Source of the DNA: Apis mellifera
Lineage: Eukaryota; Arthropoda; Insecta; Hymenoptera; Apidae
Reading direction: 5' to 3'
Length of the DNA stretch: 64,000 nt
Assembly: GCF_003254395.2 (NCBI RefSeq)
Contig: NC_037642.1
Coordinates: 4,185,494-4,249,493 of the forward strand
This document shows, piece by piece, positions 54,401-64,000 of the stretch. The notes under the pieces are model-generated. The model had not been told where the DNA came from. It was given only the letters and a program-made list of their open reading frames with translations, and searched no databases. A program made the position numbers and the translations under genes. Position 1 is the first letter of the stretch; each line of letters opens with the position of its first letter.

Positions 54401-57400
54401 GTTTTTAGCTTTCAAATTCACATTTTCCTCCAGCCAGGTCGCTTCAACCTTCATTCCCTCCTTTTTAAGTTTCTCGTTCTCAACCTTCAGTTTTTCCATC
54501 TCGTCCACGCATTTATCGAGAGCATCCTTCAACGAAGATATCTCTAATTTCAATTGCTCGATCTCTTTCTTATCTTTTTCCAATTCCTTTTCCAAATTAT
54601 CGATTTTAGCACGTAAATCGGCATTCTCCGACTCCACTTTGTCCAATTCCTTCTTGACGTTGTCCAACTTGTGTTCCAATTCCGAACTTCTCGTCCTCAA
54701 ATCGTCGTTTTCTTTCTTCAACTCGCCATTTTCCGTCTTCAAGTTCTGCATATTTTGTTGCAATTCTCGAAACTCCGCGTCCTTTAACTCTTCCTTATCC
54801 TTTAACGCATCACCGACCGCTTTCATCTCGTCCACCTCCCTCTTCGACTCTTCAAGGTCGTCCTTCAAAGCCTTTACGTTCTCCTTCAACGTCTCGTTCT
54901 CGAGTTTCATCGTGTCGAAATTCCTCTGCAACTCGTTCCTCTCCGTTTTCAGTTTGTCGAGTTGTTCATCGGCCTTGTCCAACTCCGTCTTCAAATTCTC
55001 GTTCTCCGTCAACGTTCGTTCCAGCTCCCTCTTCACACTCTCATTCTCGTCCAGCAACGCGTCCCGTTCTCGCTCCACGTTGCTCAATTCGTTCGAGAGA
55101 CTGTCGATTCGCGCCTCCAAATTGCCCATCGTTCGCTTCATGCTCTCGTTATCCTCGTTTAACTGTTTATTCAAATCCTCGAGCGCCTTCTTCTGCCCCA
55201 TCAGATCATCGTTCTCGCCTCGCAACCGCTCCAGCTGAGCCCATAAATTTTCGTTGTCCTCCTTCAACTTTTTCGACTCTTCCAACAGGTCGCGAAGTTT
55301 ATCCTTCTCCGCCCTTTCCACCTCTATCACGTCCTTCAGATCCAAATTCTCCTTTTGCAATCTCTCGAGCTCGCCCCTGTTATCCTCCAGCTCCTTCTCC
55401 AACTCGGATCTCTTCTTCTCCAACTCGGATAGCTTCTTCTCGAGGGCATCCATGTCCTTGCAACACGCCTCGAGCTCTTTGTTCTTCGCCCTCTGGTCTT
55501 CCAACTCGTTTCTCAGATCCTCCAGCTCCGCGCTCAAACTCGCCTGCTCATCGAGCTTCGCCTCCAACGTCTCAACCTTGCTCTTGTAATATTCCTCCAG
55601 CTTAGCCTTGTCCTCCAATATCTGTATTATTTGATCGTTCCTCTCCTTCAACGTGTCGCGCATCATGTTCAACTCCTCCATTATTTCTTCTTTCGACTCC
55701 CTCAGCTCGTACAATTCCGGCTCCAGATGTTCAAGCTTTGATTTCAAACCTTCCAAACCGAGCAAGTTTATCTCCGACTGTCTCAACGTGTTCAGAAGAT
55801 CCGAAATCTGAAAGAGGAGGGAGATCTCTTTTTTTTTTTTGCGAATAATACAAATCATAGACAAGCAAGATTTTGTAACGCATAATTTTTTAATTTGCGG
55901 AATATTTCTTCCAAATGAAATCGTGTAATCTTCGTATTAATTGTACACATAAAGGCATCTAAACTTTTCCATTACGTTGATGTTTCAGAAGAAAAAAATA
56001 CAAAGAAAACTATTCTTTTTTTTTTGCACTGATTGTATTCTTTTTACATCATCTCTCTCTTTCTCTGAAAAAAAATCTCTGAATACTAATTAACTTACAC
56101 TTCCCATTCCTTAGCAACTTTCCATCTCAACAAACGACAAACCCTCAAACGAACGTATTGTAACACGAAGGAGAAAGAGAGAGAGAGAAAGAAAAAAAAA
56201 TCAATTCTAGCCAGCAAAGGGAAAACTCATCTTCCCTTAAGTTTGCTACCATTCTCAACATTATACCTTCTCGTCTTTCTTTTTGAGATCCTGTTTCATT
56301 ATCGCTATTTGCTCCTCCAGACTTTTCAAAATAGCCATCTGTTCCAATTCTTTCTTCAACGCGTCGATTTTATTGTTCTTCTCCTCCAACTCTTTGGTCA
56401 GATTGGCCACCGTTTGCTCGCAATTATTCAATTTGTTCATCAAATCTTCGATATCGATGTACTCGGGCACAGTGACCGTCTCGACCACTTTCACTTCCCT
56501 CGGCTCCTCTATGTCTTTCATCTTTTGCTCGCACTGGGCCAACGCGCGTTTCAAATCGGTCATTTCGCCCTTAAGCCTGTCGTTCTCGGAACGAAGATCT
56601 TCGCAGCTTTTCGAGATGGACACCAACGTCTCGATTGGCTCCCCTTTCATCAGGTCACGAAGCTTCGCCCTTAGACGATGTATCGCCGGGCAGCTGACCT
56701 CCTCCTCGGTCCGCGCCAATTTCAACTTCAATTCCGATATCATGTCTCGCAATCTGTCGGGAAAGGGCGAAAAAGTTCCTTTGACACTTTTAGAAAAAAT
56801 GAAGGGATGCGAGGTTTTTTTTTTTTAAAGTTTCAGATCGGTCGCTCTAAAGTTTTATAATTCAACTTGTTTTCGATTCAGAGTGAGAGAGTTTAATTTC
56901 TAGAAAACGATTTCGATTTCGAAAGACAGTGAATTTTACTTGTATCTATAAAGGAGATGAAATAAAATGGATAATTCTATGTTTTTAAATTTTCAAAGCA
57001 TTACTGTATGCTAAGAGATCAGCTATCCTGGATCATTCAAAAAGAAAAATTAAATTGATATTTTTATCATTAATTTCTAAAACTATATAGGTTGTAATAT
57101 TTTGGTATGTATTTCAATTATTGATATTGTAAAATAAATTTGAATATTAAAAAGAAATAAAAACACGGATTGCGAATAAAAAACGATAGATCTATTTAGA
57201 GAAAATAAAATATCGAATATTAATGAACAATATAAGAATGATTACACATTCACAAACTAAGCTTTGAGAGAGATCAATTAATTGTCTTACATAATCTAAT
57301 CCATAAATAAATCATACAAACATATAAGAATGAATCAAACAAGATTTATCGAGAACGTTGTGCGAATACACCAAAGAAAAATTTTAACAATACTTGTGAA

Positions 57401-58973
57401 AAAACATTGAAATATTCGTTAATTAATTAACTCTTCGAATATATATATATATATATAAAACATATATACGCCGTACACATTACCAGAAAATTATAAAATA
57501 TTAAAGAAATCCGATTGGAAAACCACGTTTTAATTTCTTTTAAATTACTTTTAAACAAAACACAAATGCTTAATGCCGATTTATTTGCGAATTCGTCCGA
57601 AACGCATCACCCTGCACCGCGTCGTTTTCCTAATAATTCGCCGACCGGAATAGGAAACGATTAAACGAGATCTACGAGGTTTACGAGGGAGAGAAAGTGG
57701 CAAGCAGTACTCTTTCTTTTCAAGCGCGAAACGCTCCCTAAAATATCTCATCTTCTCCCTGAGGAAGAAAATCGTGGCGCCAGGATCGTCGCAACAGTCT
57801 CGTTCGGCGAGAGTTTCCTCCAGATCCCTCACTTTATCTTCGAGCGCCGCGTTTGCATTTTGCAGCCTTTCGATTTCTTCCCGGGAGTGCACCACCAGTG
57901 GATCGGGCTTCAATATCTCATCCGCATTTACACCTACACAAAAACACATCTAATCTTTAGCAACATTCGGAACAATGCACGTGCACATCTCGATATACAA
58001 CACAGCTCGAAGAAAGAGAGCTCTCTGAATTTTCGAGCGAAAATCCTTGAAGCGAGAAAGTCTTCCGAATCTGCCGTTCGAAGAAACGGTTTGTATCGCT
58101 ATTACTAGGCGGATGTGTGTAGGATAAATGTGTGATAATCCATGATATACGGGGGAAATTGTGTAAATAGCACGGGAAAGAATAGTGGAAGCGGAGAGAT
58201 CACTGCACTTTTTGAAGGAAATAGGAGGGAGAGACGTAAGAAAAATTATTCATTCCATTTATTTTTGTACTCTTTTTGGGGAATTTTTTTTTCTACCCTT
58301 TTTAATAACGGAATACGCGATCTGTACAATTTTCATAACTACATTATCACTTTCAAAATGATATCTATAAAAATATTCCGCTCATAATTCCGCGCATTGC
58401 TCATAAATCCCCGCAGCTATCTTAATATTCATTTCGAGGCATTAATTTGCATTGTCGACAACACGGGAACAATTTCGAGATAATCAAATTAAACGAGACA
58501 CCCGGTGTGTATAATTTCACCCGTTCTGCTTTTTGCAGCGCTAATTGCACGGAACGACTATCCCCTACTAAACGACTAATTCATAAGGGAACGAGGAGAA
58601 ACTCGAAACGAAAGGGTATCCGTACAGAATTCCAATTAATCAATTTCGCGCGAGCCACCTGCTAGTCGAAGCAGGAAGAGAGAGAGAGAAAGGAGGGAAA
58701 AGAGAGAAAGAGAGGGAGGGGGAATGGGAAAGATACGAAATATCATACATCGATACCGAATGTCTGGAGGGTTTGTTTCAGAGACCTATTTTCGCTCTCG
58801 AGCTGAAGTCTTTCCATCCGCCACTTCTTCATCTGACACTTCATTATCGTGAGCTTCCTCAGGGCGAACGAGAGGTCCTGGATCTCCGACTCTTTGGAAG
58901 TGTCTTTGAAGGGATTGTAACTGCAGCAACAGCACGGCTCGTTCGGGAAATCGTCCGATTCCAACGACGCCAT
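48468..58973 (-). CDS. Giant coiled-coil protein (2,064 residues), family unknown
   Basis: Nine exons: 58,973-58,757, 57,933-57,711, 56,753-56,267, 55,807-53,066, 52,791-50,937, 50,602-50,489, 49,348-49,137, 48,895-48,860, 48,776-48,468. Phases match at every junction (1,2,0,0,1,1,0,0). The N-terminus (1-90) carries a four-Cys run (14-17) and the block QMKKWRMER (47-55). From about 86 to the end it is almost entirely Glu/Lys/Asn/Leu heptads: a rod-like coiled coil. Residues 1-190 are homologous to the divergent gene starting at 63,203, which fixes the start codon and supports the weak donors of exons 1 and 2. No motor, kinase, DNA-binding or membrane segment is seen, so a cytoskeletal, centrosomal, ciliary or scaffold role is only a guess. 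The middle contains 95-98-residue repeats. General coiled-coil similarity to myosin tails or golgins would be uninformative. Confidence 0.85.
50937..52791 (-). other. Exon 5 of the coiled-coil gene: second half of the rod
   Basis: A 618-codon exon (residues 1224-1841), bounded by TTTACAG|ATT and TTAG|GTATGA. Continuous heptads with one proline-containing break (KPSPELD, about 1633-1639). Cysteines sit at about 1320, 1414, 1725 and 1816, mostly within a (D/S)C(K/R/Q).EN-type motif followed by LK.EN..L. A second internal repeat starts at LQDDLDNAR and recurs 98 residues later as LQDNLINAR. Confidence 0.8.
53066..55807 (-). other. Exon 4 of the coiled-coil gene: rod with tandem repeats
   Basis: A single 914-codon exon (residues 310-1223), bounded by TTTCAG|ATT and CAG|GTAAAA. 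It contains three tandem copies of a unit with core KEI(D/E)QLK..., then KCV(D/E)E(M/I)EKL. The repeat cysteines are residues 742, 837 and 935, so the units are 95 and 98 residues apart (98 is 14 heptads). More isolated cysteines follow at about 1019 and 1131. Each examined Cys falls on the hydrophobic a/d spacing. Such a long exon in an otherwise split gene suggests growth by internal duplication. Confidence 0.8.
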
Positions 58974-61900
58974 TATCCTACGGCTAATCTTTTCAAGTTT
59001 TTCAACGTAATTGCAAACCGAGACGAGAATTTTAAGATCGATCTGTACCTATAAGAAGGAAAAACGGAGGGCCGAGGTTCAGAAGCTGAAGGAGAGCTCG
59101 ATTAAAATATTTGAAAGAAATGCTCGTAAAAGGAATTTTAATATATAGATTGATTTATTTTAAGGGTTAAACAATTCAGTTATCCACTATTCTATGAATA
59201 ATTTCTTTTTTATTAATTTTTCTATTTTAAACCATTTCCGACATTTAAGATTAATTTATAATAAACGTATCGAGCAAGATCATTCGATGCATATTAAAAA
59301 ATTATAAATTAAATTCATCGTAAGTAACACTTTAACATTCAATTTCAGGCGTGTAAAATAACAGGCTCGTATTTAATCTTACAACGTTCGTTCGCGGCAA
59401 AAGTTTCTCCACGAGGGATGATAATGGCCAAACATTGTTAAAGGGGGAGGGAAAAAAAAAAAAAAACGACAAGAAAGATAAACGCTTTGACTTGAATAAA
59501 ATACATAATTCATAAGTCCGTTCATAAAGGAACGTAACCGCGGCTGAAAGGGCTATGAATTCGCATCAAGACCATTATCAACGGTTACGGTACAAGGCTT
59601 GCCACTTTTAAAGGAGCGTAAAAAAACCGCGTTTAGGCATTCGAACGATCGAATCGTGATCCTTACTTCGTTCCCGATCCTCTAAATTCCCATTCCGTCC
59701 ATTCGCCGTATCATATTTTCACAGGTTATCCGTAACGTAACTGTTCCTCCTCGGCCGCAAATGGCGACGAGAGTCATCGATGTAAGCGAATTTACGATCG
59801 TAAACCGATTATAGACAGTTCGTCGCGCCTAAGCGCGAAACTGCCCCAACGCAGGACAAAACATTTAGCCTGTGATACGTGTATACGCGAAAGGGGAAGC
59901 CAGGTTAGGGTGATGTATATTTCACAGCGGCAGTCACACTTTTGCTGCCACACGACCGCGGTCATCGATGAAGATCGATAATCTGATTTAACGTCAGACC
60001 GGTCTGTTTTATTGGGGCCGCGTAAATAAATTCGTTCAAATCTCGATGACGGTTAGGTACGATAACGTTTTTCATTCACCGATATTATTTATTTATTGGA
60101 AATATTGATTCGGTGTGCGAGCACGATTTACGATTACTTCCGCAACGATTTTTAAATTACAGAACATCGGCCAAAAAATATTTTCTTTTGCACGCGATTG
60201 ATTATATTCGTTTCTTTTCGAACTCGTAATTTGATTAGATACATTGGATTGTTCTTCATCAAACGAATATCTGAATATGAAATGAATCCTGTTAATTCTT
60301 TAAATGCTATTATAAAACAGATCCTATTTTATTTTTATCACGAATTTAGAAAGATACAAAATTTCAGTGTTGTATTTATTACAGGATTTACTTATAGTAA
60401 TTAATTAAGACTGCTATAAATTTCCACGTATGCTTACCCGAATCATTCTCTCACTAATTTTTAAACACGTTATATTTACATATTCTCATTTCCCGAAATT
60501 AGATTTATATTCATATTCTCGATAAACACGAAATTTATGAAAATTTCGTCGAAACGCGATGAAATATCTCTTTTTTAATCAATTCGAAGCGGATTGGTTC
60601 AGGAATTTCGAATCCTGCCCGGTATCTAAGCATTAACGTTGCACACGTTTCCGAGAGAGATCTAATTACAACCGCGTTATTAAAATACATTCCAGTTTGT
60701 ATGCAACTCGTCGACCGAGCTCATCTTTCGAAACGCGAAAACTGCGAGTCCCTTTCCGTCATTTTCGCTTTGTACAACCGATACAGGCGATCGGTAGACG
60801 TAATTAAAAGGATCGGGGAGGAAAGTTGTTAAAAAGGGAATCGTTGGTCCACGACTTAGCAGTTACTTATCATCCAGATTTGGCGAAAAGTTTCGAAAGA
60901 AAGCGGAAACTTTCGAATCGTATCCTCATCCGTGGAGTTCCGCCATGTTCCGCGTAATTAAATTAGGGGGGAGGCCTCCGTTAGAATTTCGTTATTAAAG
61001 CTTCGATATTAACTTTTACATATTTATTATAAAACTTGGATGAAACTTCCGGGGAGAAAGAAAGAAAAAGAAAAAAAAACTTGGATGAAACGAACGACGA
61101 TTCCGTTTTGTCATGATTAGTTTCGTAGAGAGAACTCTGTATACTGAAAGGAGGAATATAAAGATGTTCGATCTTTCGAGAAGTTGAACAATTTATATTA
61201 ATTCCCTTGAATTGGCAATAAACGCGAGAAATCGTAGAAGGGATTATTGATAACGATACCGTGTATTAAAAGTTTTGAATAATCATCTGGATGGATATGC
61301 ATATATATATATATATATTTTAATATTTTCGATTAAACGATATTTCAAAGGTTAAAACGAGCAAAGAATTCTTTTAAAGTATGAAAAAGAAGTTTTTCTG
61401 GAATATCATTGATTGTCAAATCGTTCGATTAATTTATTTATATACGATTATTTTAAAATTAGTAAAATTATTTCATTAAATGTGTATTTCTCCTCGAATA
61501 GTGTCGAATGATTAATTTTGTTATATATTTTTTAATTAACAAGTCGATATAACAAGAACTAGCTACTAAAACGAATCATCGATATGCGTTAAACTCTCGT
61601 GTAAAAGTTAGTTCACAGCTACGAAACTTTTGATTCACGTTCAATTTAAACGATTGATAATTGAATTACAATTCACCAACTCTCGTTAAGAATATTATAT
61701 TGGATGTTCCAATTTTAAGAAACTTATACAACGATACGAAAGTTTTCCAACAATTGCAAAGAGATTTATCTTCGGTTCAATTACTTATACTCGTAAATTT
61801 ATTACACGAGAGAGTATCTTTTTAATTAAATCTGCAGAGTGAAAATTTAAAACAGTGTAGCAAAACTAATATTTGACATTAAAAAAAAAAAAAAGAAAAA

Positions 61901-63202
61901 GAAAAAGAAAAAAGAAAGAAAGAAAAAAAGAAACGATTAAATCTAGATAAATATAATTATCAATACAAATGTTCTGTATTTAAATTTATGATAATTTTAT
62001 TCAATAAACTATCTTTATAAAAATTTGTTATTATTCTATTCTTTACCTACTTTTTAATAATATGTTTACTTTAGATAAATTGACAATGAAATCATCTTTC
62101 AATATTTTATAAAAATTTAATCTAATGTTTATATAAATATAATGAAATATTCTATTCATGTATATAAAATGAATAATATTCCTTTTATATCTATGTATGA
62201 AAAAGAGAAAATATTAGCTAATAATTCTTGCAATTGATGTTGAATTAAAGAAAATATGTATATATATATTATTCTATAATTTATTCTAAACAAAAGACAT
62301 GTATCATTTCTACGACCTGAAACTACAAATATGTGTCAAATGAATTTTCAGTGACGTAACCACAAACATTCAAACCATAAATTTTTTTCAAAAGTTCCGT
62401 AAAAATGTAATATGCTTCAAGAAAAATGAAAATTTCATTCAGAGGATGAAAATTATTACGTAAAGATGCAATAAATAATAATTCCTTCTGACATTTGAAA
62501 TATCTTTTTACTGCAATTATATTTAAATCTGCAAAAAAAAGTTTAACAAATGTTAGTGCAGAGTTTGATTTCAAGGTACAATATTGTATAACTAATATCA
62601 AAATAATTATATCATTTAATTTTCCGTGTACAAGATTAACCTAAAAAATTAATTAAAAATTAAATTCTCGATATAACTTCTTAGAACCCAATACCATTTA
62701 TTCCTATGATTTATTATATGCAAATAATGAATTAATTCGAATATTATACCAATTTACAAAGATCATTAATTAATCCTGCAACGATACATTGAAGTATTTC
62801 ACAAGAATGCTCATTTTCATATTATATTCTCCCAAAATAATTACAAATATAAAATTTATTTAACAATGCTTCAAATATGTTAATCGTCCAAAATTATATT
62901 GTTAAATTTTTAACAATTTCAACATACGAAAAATACCATAACTATATTTAATTATTTCGAAGGAACAGAAATCATTGCAGAATTAATTTGATCAAATATC
63001 TAAATTTATTGATTTATCACGTAAATGTTGTTTTCAATTTTCAGCACTCCCGATTCCTTCTTCGATTAAAGACAAAATCATTCGCAAACAACTCTTATCC
63101 AACCGAATTATAAACAATTATCTCAACAAATTCCTATCAAAACAAAAATAATAATAATAAATCGAAAATTTCTGCCTGACCGATACCCGACAGAATCCGA
63201 AG
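58974..63202. other. Shared divergent intergenic region of the two coiled-coil paralogues
   Basis: About 4.2 kb between two head-to-head genes. 59,380-60,060 and 60,560-61,000 are GC-richer with motif-like blocks (for example CATTGTT near 59,436 and a T/A-rich homeodomain-like core), the rest AT-rich. An A-rich GAAA low-complexity run is at about 61,880-61,935, and a (TA)n run at about 61,302-61,318. No third gene recognised. Confidence 0.5.
58976..59053 (-). other. Open frame and acceptor-like site upstream of the coiled-coil start
   Basis: Upstream of the ATG at 58,973 the same frame stays open for 26 codons back to CTTCTTATAG|GTACAG at about 59,051, which resembles a splice acceptor in phase 0. 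This could be a 5' UTR exon or an alternative, longer N-terminus. The paralogue at 63,203 starts at the position matching the ATG at 58,973, so I prefer the shorter protein. Confidence 0.3.
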
Positions 63203-63994
63203 ATGAACGAATTTCTCGACAATTGCCACTCGATCGAGCCAACTAACGATGACGTGTTCAAAGACAAAACGAGGATAGCGGAAGTAGCTGCTGCCACATT
63301 GTGCAGGTTGAACAGCATAATGAAGCAGATGAAAGACTGGCGGGACGATCGCATGAAATTGCGATCCAACATATGGCGTCTGAAGCTTGCGTTACGCGTT
63401 GCTGGAAGGGAGACGGACAGCAGTGTCCACGCTGACCCATTGATCGAGCAACAGAAAGAGGAAATCAAACGACTGGAGACGACCAACAGGGAATTGAAGA
63501 AGGAGATTGCCAATATTAAATCGAGTCTGCTCTGTAAAGGGTACGTGACGCAGGAAACGGATTGGAAATCCGACGACAAGCTCGTGGAAGTTGAGCAGGA
63601 GTATTTGATGGAGAGGGAACGTTTGAACAACGAGATCCAGTATCTGAAAAGTCGGTTGAACGAGGTCGAGGAGGGTCATGTACACAGTTCGGAAGTGGAA
63701 CACTTAAAATGCAAGCTGAAGCACTTCATGATGGTCGACTACACTATGGAGATTATATTCACCGATATAGTTAACAAAGTGGCCGAGACTATAGCGAATT
63801 TGTCCGAGGAGTTGGTGAACGTGAACGAACGTTTGCACAGATCGCAAATGAGGAACGACAATCTTTACGTGGAGATCGATAAATTGAAAGCTATGCTCAG
63901 ATTCAAGAACGGCAACTTGATGGATTACCAGAGAAGGATAGTCGAGCTGGACAATGTGACGAAACGTTTGAAAACGGAAGTGAACAAGTTCAAG
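63203..63994 (+). CDS. First coding exon of a second coiled-coil protein (partial), paralogue of the 48-59 kb gene
   Basis: 264 codons, beginning MNEFLDNCHSIEP and ending AAG|GTTAGT, a splice donor at 63,995 in phase 0. The frame has no stop and runs to the window edge, so the 3' part is missing. An in-frame TAA about 45 bases upstream shows the ATG at 63,203 is the first possible start. Residues 33-68 (L.RL.....QMK.WR..R..L.S....LK..L...G) and 78-91 (DPL.....EEI.RL) align without gaps with residues 38-73 and 83-96 of the minus-strand gene. Similarity continues to the SSEVEHLKCKL segment (about 161-171) with small gaps. Predicted structure is coiled coil from about residue 80 on. The corresponding region of the paralogue is split by two introns; here it is one exon. 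Function unknown; both may form part of the same filament or scaffold (inference). Confidence 0.85.
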
Positions 63995-64000
63995 GTTAGT

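Noticed and set aside
54354..55238. 294-codon open frame on the plus strand rich in Ser, Phe and Leu
   Set aside because: It is the exact antisense of the coiled-coil exon. GAA/AAG/CTC-type codons on one strand read as Ser/Phe/Leu codons on the other, so long shadow frames are expected. The same applies to frames at 51,500-52,066 and 56,243-56,828.
58741..58757. Donor GAT|GTATGA at the end of coiled-coil exon 1
   Set aside because: It would leave the reading frame in phase 0, which clashes with exon 2 and would bring an immediate stop. The upstream GGTATCG donor keeps frame and agrees with the paralogue.
60595..60625. TTCGAATCC reminiscent of a tRNA B box
   Set aside because: No A box at the right distance and no cloverleaf stems or acceptor stem pairing around it.
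63118..63703. Minus-strand frames of up to 170 codons near the right edge
   Set aside because: They are antisense shadows of the plus-strand coiled-coil exon, which has a good start, conserved residues shared with its paralogue and a clean splice donor.

Overview
The window reads as eukaryotic nuclear DNA from an insect, most likely a hymenopteran such as a honey bee. That is inferred from its composition (very AT-rich DNA broken by GC- and CpG-richer islands of 300-900 bases), short GT-AG introns, AATAAA poly(A) signals, an insect clan-3 (CYP6-like) cytochrome P450 and a small ML/DUF1091-like secreted protein. There are no operons, CRISPR arrays or bacterial signals. The species itself is not proven by the sequence.

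Layout. Positions 1-27,370 hold no gene I can defend: AT-rich sequence with GC-richer islands that look more like regulatory or conserved non-coding DNA than exons. At 27,373-27,750 (minus) lies an apparent 5' exon with an ATG, a signal peptide and a consensus GTAAGT donor; the rest of that gene was not found, so part of the left third may be its first intron. Positions 33,531-36,280 (minus) carry a complete five-exon P450 of 502 residues. Around 43.2-43.4 kb (minus) is a decayed fragment of a hAT/ZBED-type transposase. Positions 44,595-46,546 (minus) encode a four-exon secreted protein of 168 residues.

The right end is the most interesting part. Positions 48,468-58,973 (minus) encode a nine-exon coiled-coil protein of 2,064 residues. 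About 4.2 kb away, transcribed the other way from 63,203 and running off the window, is a second coiled-coil gene. Their N-terminal regions align almost without gaps (an L..QMK.WR..R..L.S....LK..L...G block, then DPL.....EEI.RL...N..L), so they are head-to-head paralogues of a family I do not recognise. The homologous stretch is split over three exons in one gene and lies in a single exon in the other. The paralogue alignment also confirms two weak splice sites in the large gene.

The P450 is intact but has unusual residues in two catalytic motifs. All gene models were built by hand from reading frame, splice signals and phase; no search or transcript data were available.
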